Part shown: positions 30,380 to 39,818 of the stretch, piece by piece
Layout of the letters: each line of letters starts with the position of its first letter
How positions within the stretch are numbered: the first letter of the stretch is position 1
Assembly: GCA_963750995.1 (NCBI GenBank)
Contig: CAVVST010000005.1
Coordinates: 1,240,001 to 1,304,000, forward strand
DNA length: 64,000 bases
Source of the DNA: CAVVST01 sp963750995
GTDB lineage: Bacteria > Acidobacteriota > Vicinamibacteria > Vicinamibacterales > UBA2999
Direction of reading: 5' to 3'
The notes under the pieces: model-generated
What the model was told of the DNA's origin: nothing
Databases searched by the model: none
Seen by the model: the letters and a program-made list of their open reading frames with translations, nothing else
Position numbers and translations under genes: made by a program

Positions 30380-31484
30380 CTAGGGTTGGTACGTCTCTGA
30401 TGAACCCGTTCCGCGCATTGGCGACCGTGTACGTGCCGTCCTCCTGCGCCGAGAGCTTGATCCAATACGCGAGCCCGTTGTGCGCGGGCGGAGGAGGAGC
30501 GTTCGCGCCCGGCTGTGGCGCCGGCATCGGGGCGACCGGGAGTGCCGCGGGGTTGTCGTCCGCGACGTTGGCGATGAACATGCCCGGCACCGTGTGCTCC
30601 TGCCCGCTCAACAGCGAAAAGTGGATCTGCCAGAGATCCTCGAGCCCGGGTGACGTGAAGAGCGTCTGCATCACTTCCGGCTCGCCGCCCTTGCGCGTCC
30701 CGTTGTTCATGATGATGACGCGCGGGCGCAGGGCGTGGATGATGACTTCAGAATTCGAGCTCGCCTGTCCGTGATGGACACCGAGAATGGCGTCCACGGC
30801 GCCGAGCCGGTTGATCGGGCACATCAGCTCGAGCTCCTTGTTCTTCGTCAAGTCGCCGAGGTGAATGGTGCGGAACCTGCCGAAGGTGATGTGGACGCCG
30901 ACCGACATCGGGTCTTCGAGGTTGTTCGTCCCGGGCTTGAAGCTGGCGCAGTACGGGTTGGGCGCGCCCGCGCCGCGCAGCGGCGTCTTGAGGACGTCAC
31001 CGTTGGACGTCACGACGCGCACGTCTATGCCGTCGATCGGAATGCGGTCGCCGGGCCTGGCGACCGTGTGCTTCGCCTTCGCGTACATCTCCTTGTAGAC
31101 CGCTTCGAACTTCGCGCCGGATCCCATCGGGTCGATATTCGGTCCGTGATCGATGAAGTGCCGGATGGGGAAGCGCGGCAGCAGCTCCGGCAGGCCGCCG
31201 ATGTGGTCCGCGTGATAGTGCGTGATGATCAGGTGGTCGATCTGCGTCAGGCCGGCGTCTTTCGCGGCCGCGATGATGCGTTCGGCGTCGCGGCCGTTGC
31301 TCGGGTTTCCGGTGTCGATGAGCAGCGACTCGCCCGTGGGCGACACGATCAGTGTCGCGTTGCCGCCTTCGACGTCGACGACGTAGATGTCGAGCGTTTT
31401 CGACGTGCGGCCCTGCGCGGCGGCGGTCCCGGGTGCCAAGGCCCCGAACACAAGGGCGACCAGGACGAGGAGGCCTCTGCGCAT
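30380..31484 (-). CDS. MBL-fold (ComEC-C-terminal-like) hydrolase, secreted (frame break near end)
   Basis: About 367 residues. The ATG at 31484 starts a signal peptide (RRGLLVLVALVFGALAPGTAAA). The domain opens LDIYVVDVEGGNATLIV and has the metal motif THYHADHIGG, the shape of ComEC C-terminal-type MBL proteins. A Pro/Ala linker (about 295-315) follows. As read, the frame runs on past 30380 through the VOC gene. Removing one base near 30397 yields NGFSETYQP and a stop at 30380-30382, leaving a clean 36-bp convergent gap. Probably a periplasmic hydrolase of unknown substrate. Confidence 0.8.
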
Positions 31485-31597
31485 GCGCGGACTATATCCC
31501 AACGTGCCCCACGACGAGCACTGCCGTTCATCGGGCGCGCAGCCGCGAGTCGCATCGCACAACCTCCTCGGTGGCACCGTGTAGACTGCCGATTCAC

Positions 31598-32780
31598 ATG
31601 GCCTCAACGCTCACCCATCTCCAGTGTTCCCGGCCAACGTGCGGCACTGTCTTCGATCACACGGCTCCGCGAAACCTCTGTCCGCAGTGCCAGGGTCCGC
31701 TCTTGGCACGGTACGACCTCTCCGCCGCATGCCGCACGTTCACCCGGGAAGCGCTGGCCACGCGTCCGGCGTCGATGTGGCGCTACGAGGAAGTGATGCC
31801 GGGGGCGCCGCCGGTGTCACTCGGCGAAGGGATGACGCCGCTCCTCCGGGCGGGTCGCCTCGCACAGCACCTCGGTCTCGACCGGCTCTACATCAAGGAC
31901 GAAGGACAGAACCCGACCGCTTCATTCAAGGCGCGCGGGCTCTCGGCGGCCGTCACGATGGCCAAGGCGCTCGGGATCGACACGATCGCGCTGCCGAGCG
32001 CGGGCAATGCGGGAGGCGCGGCCGCCGCCTACGCGGCACGGGGCGGCCTTCGGTGCGTCATCGCGATGCCGTCCGACACGCCTGCGGCGATCGTGCTCGA
32101 ATGCCGCGCCTTCGGCGCCGACGTGCACCTCATCGACGGTCTGATCTCCCGACTGCGGCGCCTTCATCGCGCAGAACGCGACGAAGCACGGGTGGTTCGA
32201 GGTGTCGACCCTGAAGGAGCCGTATCGCATCGAAGGCAAGAAGACGATGGGATACGAGCTGTGGGAGGAGCTCGAGGGCGCGCTCCCGGACGTCATCGTC
32301 TACCCCACCGGCGGCGGGGTCGGCCTCATCGGCATGTGGAAGGCGTTCGAGGAGCTCGAAGCGATGAACCTCACCGGCAGCCGGCGGCCCCGCATGATCG
32401 CCGCCCAGGCGGCCGGATGCGCGCCGATCGTGCGGGCGTTCGATCGGCGAGCACCCGCCTCGGAGGCGTGGGAGAACGCCGCCACGGTGGCCGCTGGACT
32501 GCGCGTCCCCAAGCCGTTGGGCGATTTCCTGATCCTTGCCGACGTCTATGCGAGCGGCGGCCACGCGGTCGCCGTCGACGACGGGGCGCTGATGGCCGCC
32601 TGCCGCGACATGGCCCGCCTCGAGGGCATCCTGGCCGCGCCGGAAGGGGGCGCGGGGCTTGCGGTCATCCAGCAGCTCGTCGCACGCGGGCAGATCGCAC
32701 GCGGCGAGTCGGTCGTGCTGTTCAACACCGGCAGCGGCTACAAATATCTCGAGGCATGGCAGGCGGCGCTCGCCGGATAG
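31598..32780 (+). CDS. thrC: Threonine synthase (frame break)
   Basis: About 394 residues. It begins with a zinc-ribbon-like pair (CSRPTCG and CPQCQG), usual in this threonine synthase type. PLP binding uses the lysine in NPTASFKARG, followed by LPSAGNAGGAAAAYAARGG, and the phosphate loop PTGGGVGLIGMWKAFEE. The C-terminal serine-glycine phrase FNTGSGYKYLE completes the fold. An extra C near 32149 breaks the frame; removing it gives LISDCGAFIAQNATKHGWFEVSTLKEPYR. Converts O-phosphohomoserine to threonine. As an essential biosynthetic gene broken by one base in a short C-run, it argues that the breaks are sequence errors. Confidence 0.93.
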
Positions 32781-32845
32781 ACCGGACCCCGGTATGCTTC
32801 AAACCACCATTAAGGACATGGTCATTGGCTGGCAAGGAGGGAACT

Positions 32846-33935
32846 GTGACTCGCACGATGATTTGCGCCGCCGCACTCGCTGCGCTGGTTCTCGGGGCCG
32901 TCGGAATTGAAGCGCAGACGCGCAGCCTGCCCATCTTCGAAGTCGATAAGGCCTGGCCCAAACTGCCGCCGAAGTAACAAGGTCGGCGATCCATCCAGCT
33001 TCGCTATCGACGCCAATGACAACGTCTGGCTGCTCCACCGGCCGCGGACGTTGCTCAAGCCCGAGGAGGCGAAGATGGCCGCCCCGCCCGTCGTCGTGTT
33101 CGACACGGCGGGGAACTTCATAAGGACGTGGGGCGGCGAGGGCGCCGGCTACCAATGGGTCGAGCGCGAGCATGGCATCCACATCGACCATCAGGGCTTC
33201 GTATGGGTCACCGGTAACAACTGCCCGACGAACGGCATCAAGAACCTGCATCCAGTGGCCGACGATCAGATTCTGAAGTTCACGCAGGAAGGCAGGTTCG
33301 TGCTGCAGATCGGCCGAACGAGCGAAAGCAAGGGGAACGCCGACACGCGGAACGTGCACCGCGCGGCCGATGTCCAGGTGCACCCGGCCACCAACGAGCT
33401 GTTCGTCGCGGATGGCTACGGCAACCGTCGAGTCGCCGTATTCGACGCCACGACCGGCGCGTTCAAGCGGATGTGGGGCGCCTTCGGCAGCACGCCGACC
33501 GACGAAGACAACTGCATGGTGATGACACCGAAGACCTTCCCCGCCGGCAAGGGCCCGGCCCAGTTCAACATCGTCCACGCACTTCGCGTGGCGAAAGACG
33601 GCACCGTGTACGTCGCGGATCGCGAGAACCGGCGCGTGCAGGTGTTCACACAGCAGGGCAAGTTCCTCAACCAGGTGATCAAGACCGATACGCCGTTCGC
33701 GCGCAATCTTGCGCTGTCCCCCGACCAGCAATGGCTCTATGTGGGGGACGGCAAGGAGATCGCCGTGGTCGACCGCAAGTCGCTGACCATTGTCGGTGCG
33801 ATCAACCCGCCCGGCATGATCGGCGCCGGCCATCAGATCGCGACCGATTCGAAGGGGAACCTCTACATCGCGGCCACAGGCGCCGGGATGCAGAAGCTGG
33901 CGTTCAAGGGGATGTCGACGGCGGCAACGCGCTGA
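32846..33935 (+). CDS. NHL-repeat beta-propeller secreted protein (frame break)
   Basis: The GTG at 32846 has AAGGAGG five bases upstream and opens a signal peptide (TMICAAALAALVLGAVGIEA). Repeats follow the NHL pattern: SSFAIDANDNVWLLHRP, HGIHIDHQGFVWVTGN, VQVHPATNELFVADGYGNRRVAVFD, ALRVAKDGTVYVADRENRRVQVF and HQIATDSKGNLYIAATG. An extra A near 32972 breaks the frame; LPPSNKVGDPSS restores it. Similar to secreted peptidyl-alpha-hydroxyglycine lyase-type propellers, without evidence for that activity. It follows thrC by 65 bp. Confidence 0.85.
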
Positions 33936-33949
33936 TGTAGGACGGAGGT

Positions 33950-35176
33950 TTATTCGGCCGGCGTCGGATAGAGCTTCGTCACGCACTCGGGGCAGATCGC
34001 GTGCGTGAACTCGACCGGCGCGCGGCTACCGAAATACTCCTCGACGTGTCCCCAGTACCCGCCATCGTCCCGCACCTTGCGGCAGCTCGCGCAGATTGGC
34101 AATAACCCTTCGAGCTGGACCACCTTTTTCAGCGCATCCTGGAGCTCGTCGATCAGATGCTCGCGCTCGTCCTCGAACGCCTTCTGGAATGTGACGTCGC
34201 GCGCCACCACGAGGCGGCCGGCGAGCGCACCCCATCGATCGCGGACCGGATCGATGCGCACGTCGAGCCACGGGCGAACGGCTCCCGTTCCTACCTGGAC
34301 CTCAGCGCTCCACTGCTCGGGCACGTCGCTCAATGATGCCAGGCCCAGAGCGCCAGCGAGGTTCGGGCCGTCCAACTGCAAGGTGCGAGTGGCTTCATTG
34401 GCAATGATCACGCGTCCGTCGCGATCGAGCACGAGCACGCCGTCGGTCATCCTGTCGAGCAGCGCCTCGCGGGCGCGCGGCAGCAAGTCCAGGAGCCCTT
34501 CCCGCAGGACGACCCACGCGAGCAGGCTGCCGCTGATCCCGAGCGAGAGCGTCAGCCAGTTCAGTCCGGGCCACGGACCAATCTTCGCGTTGTAGGCCGC
34601 GTTACCGATCCAGGGGAGCACGGCGGCGATGAGCACCGCGGTCATGCCGGTGCGAAACGGACGCCGGACTCTCCGGATGGCGTCACCCAGGAGGATGGTC
34701 GCGGCCACCATCAGCAGGTAGACCTGGGCGGTCAGCACCCAGAACCACCACCCGTATTGATAGCTACTGAACGGCAGCGCGCCGGTCGGCAGCAGGATGC
34801 CAGTCCAGAGCCATTGATGCCACGGATTCGTCCACGCAATCAGCAGCGAGACGAGCGGCACAGCCCACACTGCGGCACGCAGCCACACGGCCATCGGTCC
34901 GGTTTGTCCCGACAACGCCATCGCGGTGTGGAAGAAAAGGGGCGCCGCGGCGATGACGCCGATGTACTGGACCTGTGAGATCAACAGCTTTCCGCCGGCT
35001 GTAGGCAGATGCAGCTCAATCGCGTCGCAGATTGCCCAGAATGCGGCCGCCGCCAGCATGAGAGCCAGCGGCGTGCCCCCCGGCGCCGCCCGCCGCGGCC
35101 AGATCACCGCTACCGCGGCCAGCGCGATCGCGGCGCCGAGCAGGTAGACCAGTGAAAAGGCGACAGCGGGATTCAT
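33950..35176 (-). CDS. 7TM (HisKA_7TM-type) sensor with PAS domain and Cys-rich C-terminal tail, no kinase domain
   Basis: 408 residues. Seven membrane helices fill residues 1-220 in the arrangement of histidine-kinase N-terminal 7TM sensors (QVQYIGVIAAAPLFF and WYAF-like aromatic loops). A PAS domain follows (ALLDRMTDGVLVLDRDGRVIIANEA, later RLVVARDVTFQKAFEDE). The tail GLLPICASCRKVRDDGGYWGHVEEYF and HAICPECVTKL carries two CxxC pairs, a small motif common at the end of PAS proteins and response regulators. No HisKA/HATPase, GGDEF or HTH output is present, so it must signal through a partner. Convergent with the NHL gene. Confidence 0.88.
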   Translation of the reverse strand: MNPAVAFSLVYLLGAAIALAAVAVIWPRRAAPGGTPLALMLAAAAFWAICDAIELHLPTAGGKLLISQVQYIGVIAAAPLFFHTAMALSGQTGPMAVWLRAAVWAVPLVSLLIAWTNPWHQWLWTGILLPTGALPFSSYQYGWWFWVLTAQVYLLMVAATILLGDAIRRVRRPFRTGMTAVLIAAVLPWIGNAAYNAKIGPWPGLNWLTLSLGISGSLLAWVVLREGLLDLLPRAREALLDRMTDGVLVLDRDGRVIIANEATRTLQLDGPNLAGALGLASLSDVPEQWSAEVQVGTGAVRPWLDVRIDPVRDRWGALAGRLVVARDVTFQKAFEDEREHLIDELQDALKKVVQLEGLLPICASCRKVRDDGGYWGHVEEYFGSRAPVEFTHAICPECVTKLYPTPAE

Positions 35177-35182
35177 GCGCGC

Positions 35183-35675
35183 CTACACCACCGACGCAGG
35201 TGGCGGTCGTTTGAGCGTCTGCAGGACGATACAGTAGCGCTCGGTGAGACGGATCAACGTGGCCCGCTGCTCGTCGGGTGCATCGGTATCGAGGTTGAAG
35301 CGCAGGCGGATGTCGCGAAAGCCAACCGGTGCGTCTTTCGCCACGCCGAGCGTGCCGCGGAAGTCGAGGTCGCCTCGGCGGCAACGTGGCGCCGCGGAGG
35401 TCCACACCGATCGCGGTCGCGACCGCGCGCAGTGTTACGCCGGCGCAGGCGACCAGCGCCTCGAGCAGCATGTCGCCCGAGCAGGCAAGCGAGCCATCGC
35501 CGCCGGTGGCGGGATGAAGACCCGCTTCGACGATCGACTTCCCGGTGGCGACCTTACACGACAGGCCGTCCGTCGATCGACTCTCCGCCCGCAGGGTGAC
35601 GACGGCAGCCGCCGGCTCGTCCTTGTATTTCTGCGTCAACGGCGCCTGCATCGTCTTCAACTCGTCGGCGTTCAT
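35183..35675 (-). CDS. OsmC-family protein (frame break)
   Basis: About 163 residues when closed. N-terminal half: VVTLRAESRSTDGLSCKVATGKSIVEAGLHPATGGDG, then the conserved cysteine in LACSGDMLLEALVACAGVTLRAVA with the second cysteine in VACAG. The C-terminal half is GDLDFRGTLGVAKDAPVGFRDIRLRFNLDTD, then TERYCIVLQTLKRPP. The frame is broken near 35388. OsmC/Ohr proteins reduce organic hydroperoxides with paired cysteines; both are present in usable positions, but which subfamily is unclear. It precedes the 7TM-PAS gene on the same strand, 6 bp away. Confidence 0.85.
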
Positions 35676-35716
35676 TCAGCTCCTTTGTGTACGGCCGGGC
35701 TTGAATACGCGGAATC

Positions 35717-35745
35717 GGACCCTTAACATCAAGGGTCCATCTTTT
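35717..35745 (+). promoter_or_regulatory. Terminator-like leader hairpin upstream of the L,D-transpeptidase-like gene
   Basis: GGACCCTT (35717-35724) pairs with AAGGGTCC (35731-35738) around a 6-nt loop, followed by ATCTTTTT. No plus-strand gene ends before it, so it may be a leader attenuator for the gene starting at 35765. Confidence 0.5.
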
Positions 35746-35764
35746 TACCCCAGAGGTTAGCAGG

Positions 35765-36481
35765 TTGAACAGGAAGCTGATCAGCGTGCTCGGTGCGACT
35801 GTGCTGTCTCTCGCAGCTCTTCCGTGGAGCGCACAATCCGCGCCGGCACCCAGGAGAGTCGTGGCCTATGCGCCCGCAGCGGTTACGGACCTCGGCGGTA
35901 TCTCGCCTGATGTGCTCAGCCTTGCGCTTCGAGCCGTGCAGTGCGGGGTGTCATCCGGGGACCTTGCGGCGCCACCGACGCTCACAGTGATCGACTACTC
36001 CCGTCCTTCGGTCGAGCCCCGTCTGTGGGTGTTCGATCTCAAGGCGGGGAAGCTCCTGTTCAAGGAGCTGGTCGCCCATGGCCGCCACACGGGTGAGAAC
36101 ATGGCGACCCAGTTTTCAGATGCGATGAACAGCCACCAGTCGAGCCTGGGCCTATTCGTCACCTCCGATACCTACGTCGGCAACAACGGGTACTCGCTGC
36201 GGCTCGACGGCCTGGAGCCTGGCTTTAATGCGCGCGCCCGGAAGCGCGCGATCGTTATGCACGGGGCGCCCTACGTGAACGAGAAGGTCGCGGCGGCGCA
36301 GGGACGCCTCGGCCGCAGCTGGGGGTGCCCGGCCTTGCGAGAAGCAGTCGCGCGCGACGTCATCAACACCATCCAGGGCGGCGGCGTCGTCTTCTCCTAC
36401 TACCCCGACGCGCAGTGGCTCAAGACCTCGCGGTTCCTGAACGGTTGCGCCCGCACGTCCACGGTGCTCGCGACGTCCTGA
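35765..36481 (+). CDS. Murein L,D-transpeptidase catalytic domain family protein, secreted
   Basis: 238 residues beginning at a TTG (35765), with AGAGG upstream. The signal peptide is KLISVLGATVLSLAALPWSAQSA. The family pattern is clear: LWVFDLKAGKLLFKELVAHGRHTG, SLGLFVTSDTYVGNNGYSLRLDGLEPGFN, AIVMHGAPYV and the cysteine motif GRSWGCPAL, with HG and SxGCP as the catalytic His and Cys of the YkuD-like fold. Enzymes of this fold cross-link or trim peptidoglycan or attach proteins to it in the periplasm. Intact. Confidence 0.9.
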   Translation: MNRKLISVLGATVLSLAALPWSAQSAPAPRRVVAYAPAAVTDLGGISPDVLSLALRAVQCGVSSGDLAAPPTLTVIDYSRPSVEPRLWVFDLKAGKLLFKELVAHGRHTGENMATQFSDAMNSHQSSLGLFVTSDTYVGNNGYSLRLDGLEPGFNARARKRAIVMHGAPYVNEKVAAAQGRLGRSWGCPALREAVARDVINTIQGGGVVFSYYPDAQWLKTSRFLNGCARTSTVLATS

Positions 36482-36485
36482 CGCG

Positions 36486-37103
36486 TCAGAACTGCCGGAA
36501 GGTCAGGTTGAACCGCCCCTCGATGCCGAGGGCGGGCGGCGCCGTGCCCGGAAGGATCCGCGAGACGCCGTGATAACGGAGCCGGGCCGGGCCGCCGAAC
36601 ACGAACGCGTCGCCCGACTCGAGCAGCATCGTTTCCACCGGCTCGCGCCGCCGCAGCCCCCCGAAGAGAAACCGCGCCGTATCTCCGAGCGAAATCGAGA
36701 CCACCGGGAGACCTGCCGTGATCGAGGCGGGGCTCTCATCCTTGTCCTGGTGCAGTCCCATACGGCCCTCCGGAGCGTACCAGTTGATAAGGCAGATGTC
36801 CGGCCGGAACGTGAATCCCGCTTCCTCCGCCGTCCGGATCGCCAGTGCCATGAATTCCTCCGGCACCGGCGCGACCGGCGCGCCGTCGTAATCAGACCGT
36901 GACGTGTCGTACGTGTAGGTGAGTGGGTTCCAGTGCCGTCCCAGGCACAGCATCCGGACGTGCATCTTTCCGCCGCCTCGCACGGTCGGGACGTAGCCGC
37001 CGGCCGGGCCGTCGATCAGACCGCGGCAGCGCGCCACGAGCATCTGCTGCTCCTCGAGCGTCACGTACTGCTTGAGCCACACTGCACCCTGATCCATGAA
37101 CAC
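36486..37103 (-). CDS. alkB: AlkB-like Fe(II)/2-oxoglutarate dioxygenase (DNA alkylation repair)
   Basis: 205 residues, typical AlkB size. Substrate-pocket phrase MHVRMLCLGRHWNPLTYTY, then NWYAPEGRMGLHQDKDE containing the HxD iron ligands, the distal histidine in RLRYHGVSRI, and the 2-oxoglutarate arginines in GIEGRFNLTFRQF. AlkB enzymes remove methyl groups from 1-methyladenine and 3-methylcytosine in nucleic acids. No signal peptide; cytosolic. Convergent with the L,D-transpeptidase-like gene, 4 bp between stop codons. No ada gene adjacent. Confidence 0.93.
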   Translation of the reverse strand: MFMDQGAVWLKQYVTLEEQQMLVARCRGLIDGPAGGYVPTVRGGGKMHVRMLCLGRHWNPLTYTYDTSRSDYDGAPVAPVPEEFMALAIRTAEEAGFTFRPDICLINWYAPEGRMGLHQDKDESPASITAGLPVVSISLGDTARFLFGGLRRREPVETMLLESGDAFVFGGPARLRYHGVSRILPGTAPPALGIEGRFNLTFRQF

Positions 37104-37704
37104 TGCGATGATTCATCATAACCATCTGCTCCTGGCTGAAGCGTCCCGAAACCAGGTCCGGCTGAAGCCGGACACTACGTAGTCCGGTCGTGGCCGTCGT
37201 GTCGTCGTGGTTTGAGTCCGTCTTGCAGCTTGAATCCGTTTGTACTGTGAGTCCGTTCGTGCGCAGCGTCCCCCCTCCCGGCGGACCTCCAGAAAAGCTG
37301 AACCACGACGTTCACAACGGCACGATTCCGACCAATCCGAAACCAGGTCCGGCTGAAGCCGGACACTACGTACGTCCGGTCGTGGCCATCGTGTCGTGTG
37401 GTTGAAGGCGTCTTGCAGCTTTGAATCCGTTTGTCCTGTGAGTCCGTTCGTGCGCAGCGTCCCCCCTTCCGGCACGACCTGCAGAAAAGCTGAACCACGA
37501 CGTTCACGACGGCACGATTCCGACCAATCCGAACCACGTCCGGCTAAAGCCCCGGACCCACGTCCGGCTGAAGCCGGACACTACGTACGTCCGGTCGTGG
37601 CATTCGTGTCGTCGTGGTCCAAATCGGTTGGTACGTGATTGCGCGACGATCTCGAGGTACGCCGTCATTCGTGATAGTGATCAGGACGCGCGCGGAGAAC
37701 GGGA
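37104..37704. repeat. Intergenic tandem 191-bp units carrying REP-like palindromes
   Basis: 600 bases without a gene. Two units, 37151-37341 and 37342-37532, are about 90% alike over 191 bp. Each starts with the palindrome GTCCGGCTGAAGCCGGAC (37156-37173, 37347-37364) and carries the words GAATCCGTTTGT, GAGTCCGTTCGTGCGCAGCG and AAAGCTGAACCACGACGTTC. A third partial unit begins at 37533 with a degenerate palindrome (37538-37557) and a good one at 37562-37579. Small open frames on both strands are repetitive Arg/Pro-rich translations of the repeat and are not genes. Confidence 0.85.
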
Positions 37705-38298
37705 ATGACCAAAACACGGCTGGAAGCCTTCAGCGATGGCGTGATCGCCATCATCATCACGATCATGGTGCTCGAACTGGCAACCCCGGAAGGCGAGGAC
37801 TTCCGCGCGCTCCAGCCGCTGCTGCCCGTCTTCCTCACCTACGTCCTGAGCTTCGTCTACGTCGGCATCTACTGGAACAATCACCACCACATGCTCCATG
37901 CCGCCGAGCGGATCAATGGCCGGATCCTCTGGGCGAACAACCACCTGCTCTTCTGGCTGTCACTGACGCCGTTTGTCACCGGCTGGCTGGGCCACCATCA
38001 ATCCGCCGCGGCGCCGACGGCGGCATATGGCGTGGTTCAGCTCTGCGCGGCGTTCGCGTACTGGATTCTCCAGACCGCGATCCTCGCCGAGCACGGACCA
38101 CATTCAAGACTTGCCAAAGCGGTCGGCCGGGGCGGCAAGGAAAAACTTTCCCTCGTCCTCTATGCCACGGCGGTCGCGATGGCGTTCGTCAACCACTGGA
38201 TCTCGGACGCCATTTACATCACGGTCGCGGGGATGTGGCTGATCCCGGACAAACGGATCGAATCGCGTCTGAACGCGGAGCGGGCCGAGCGGGTGTGA
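37705..38298 (+). CDS. TMEM175-like (DUF1211) membrane protein, putative K+ channel
   Basis: 197 residues with six membrane helices. The family signature is at the N-terminus: RLEAFSDGVIAIIITIMVLEL (the FSDG motif marks pore helix 1). It is followed by LSFVYVGIYWNNHHHMLHA and ILWANNHLLFWLSLTPFVTGWLG. Bacterial TMEM175 proteins are potassium-permeable channels with the pore lined by the first helix. One unit per protein, so a tetramer is expected. The stop overlaps the GTG of the glycerol kinase gene (GTGA). Confidence 0.92.
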   Translation: MTKTRLEAFSDGVIAIIITIMVLELATPEGEDFRALQPLLPVFLTYVLSFVYVGIYWNNHHHMLHAAERINGRILWANNHLLFWLSLTPFVTGWLGHHQSAAAPTAAYGVVQLCAAFAYWILQTAILAEHGPHSRLAKAVGRGGKEKLSLVLYATAVAMAFVNHWISDAIYITVAGMWLIPDKRIESRLNAERAERV

Positions 38299-39809
38299 GC
38301 CGTTTCGTCGGCGCGCTCGACCAGGGCACAACCAGCACGCGGTTCATCGTGTTCGACGGCGCGGGGCGCGAGGTCGCCCGCCGTCAGCTCGAGCACCGGC
38401 AGATCACGCCCCGCGCCGGATGGGTCGAGCACGACCCGATCGAGATCGCCGCGCGCGTCGACGAGACCATCGCCGGCGCCCTGCGCGGCGCCGGCCTCAA
38501 CGGATCGGACCTTGCCGCCATCGGCATCACCAACCAGCGGGAAACCACCGTGGTGTGGGATCCGCGCACCGGCCGGCCGTGGCACAACGCGATCGTCTGG
38601 CAGGATACGCGCACCGACCGCGCCGTTGCCGCGCTCGAACCGGCGCGCGAGCTGTTGCGCGCGCGCACCGGGCTGCCCCCGGCGACTTACTTTTCGGCGG
38701 CCAAGCTACAGTGGGTTCTCGACCATGTCGACGGTGCCCGTGTCGCGGCCGAACGCGGCGAGGCACTGTTCGGCACGATCGATTGCTGGATCATCTGGAA
38801 CCTGACCGGCGGGCCCGCCGGCGGGCGCCATGTCACCGACGCCACCAATGCCAGCCGCACGCAGCTCATGGACCTGCGAACGCTCGACTGGGACGACGAG
38901 CTGCTGGCGCTGTTCCGGATTCCGCGCCGGATGCTTCCCCGCATTTGCACTTCGTCCGATCCCTCGGCGTTCGGCGTCACGCGGGCTGCCGGACCGATGG
39001 GCGCCGAGGTTCCGATCGCCGGCGACCTGGGGGATCAGCATGCCGCGCTCGTCGGCCAGGCGTGCTTCGCGCCCGGCGATGCCAAGAACACCTACGGCAC
39101 CGGTAACTTCATGCTGCTGAACACCGGCGGGCAGGCCGTGTCATCCTCGTCGGGACTGCTCACCACGCTTGCGTACCAGTTCGCCGACTCCGAAGCGGTC
39201 TACGCGCTCGAAGGATCGGTGGCCGTCACCGGGTCCGCCGTGCAGTGGCTCCGGGATCAGCTCGAGGTCATCCGTTCCGCGGGCGAGATCGAGGCGCTCG
39301 CGTCCAGCGTGCCCGACAGCGGCGGGCTCTACTTCGTACCCGCGTTCTCCGGACTCTTCGCGCCGTATTGGCGGGCCGACGCGCGCGGTGTTATCGTGGG
39401 ACTTTCGCACTTCCACACGAAGGCCCATCTTGCCCGCGCGACCCTCGAGGCGATCTGCTTTCAGACGCGTGCGGTCCTGGACGCGATGCTCCGAGATGCC
39501 CGCGTGCGGCTCGAGGTGCTGAAAGTCGATGGCGGCGCTACCGTGAACGCGCTGCTCATGCAGCTCCAGGCTGACATCCTCGGCGTCCCGGTTGTCCGTC
39601 CCGTGGTGGCCGAAACCACCGCACTCGGCGCGGCGTACGCAGCCGGGCTCGCGGTCGGCTTCTGGCCGGATCGTGAAACGCTGCGGCGGCACTGGAAGGC
39701 TGATCGCCAGTGGGAACCGTCGTGGAGCGACGATCGACGCGACGAAGCGTTCCGCGGCTGGCAGAAGGCGGTCGCGAGGACGTTCGATTGGGTCGAGGTG
39801 CGCTACTAG
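38295..39809 (+). CDS. glpK: Glycerol kinase
   Basis: 504 residues, full length. The GTG at 38295 overlaps the upstream stop and gives the FGGY start SRFVGALDQGTTSTRFIVFD. Other landmarks: GITNQRETTVVWD, AIVWQDTRT, TIDCWIIWNLTGG, GDLGDQHAALVGQ, KNTYGTGNFMLLNTG, and AFSGLFAPYWRADARGVIVGLS. It phosphorylates glycerol to sn-glycerol 3-phosphate. No glpF or glpD is adjacent in this window; its neighbours are a channel and a helicase. Intact frame. Confidence 0.96.
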   Translation: MSRFVGALDQGTTSTRFIVFDGAGREVARRQLEHRQITPRAGWVEHDPIEIAARVDETIAGALRGAGLNGSDLAAIGITNQRETTVVWDPRTGRPWHNAIVWQDTRTDRAVAALEPARELLRARTGLPPATYFSAAKLQWVLDHVDGARVAAERGEALFGTIDCWIIWNLTGGPAGGRHVTDATNASRTQLMDLRTLDWDDELLALFRIPRRMLPRICTSSDPSAFGVTRAAGPMGAEVPIAGDLGDQHAALVGQACFAPGDAKNTYGTGNFMLLNTGGQAVSSSSGLLTTLAYQFADSEAVYALEGSVAVTGSAVQWLRDQLEVIRSAGEIEALASSVPDSGGLYFVPAFSGLFAPYWRADARGVIVGLSHFHTKAHLARATLEAICFQTRAVLDAMLRDARVRLEVLKVDGGATVNALLMQLQADILGVPVVRPVVAETTALGAAYAAGLAVGFWPDRETLRRHWKADRQWEPSWSDDRRDEAFRGWQKAVARTFDWVEVRY

Positions 39810-39818
39810 CTGAGGTCC

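Noticed and set aside
29454..30380. Extended C-terminus of the MBL protein running through the VOC gene
   Set aside because: It is produced by a frame break near 30397; the healed frame stops at 30380.
37116..37537. Minus-strand small genes in the 191-bp repeats
   Set aside because: The translations repeat with the DNA unit and have no independent support.
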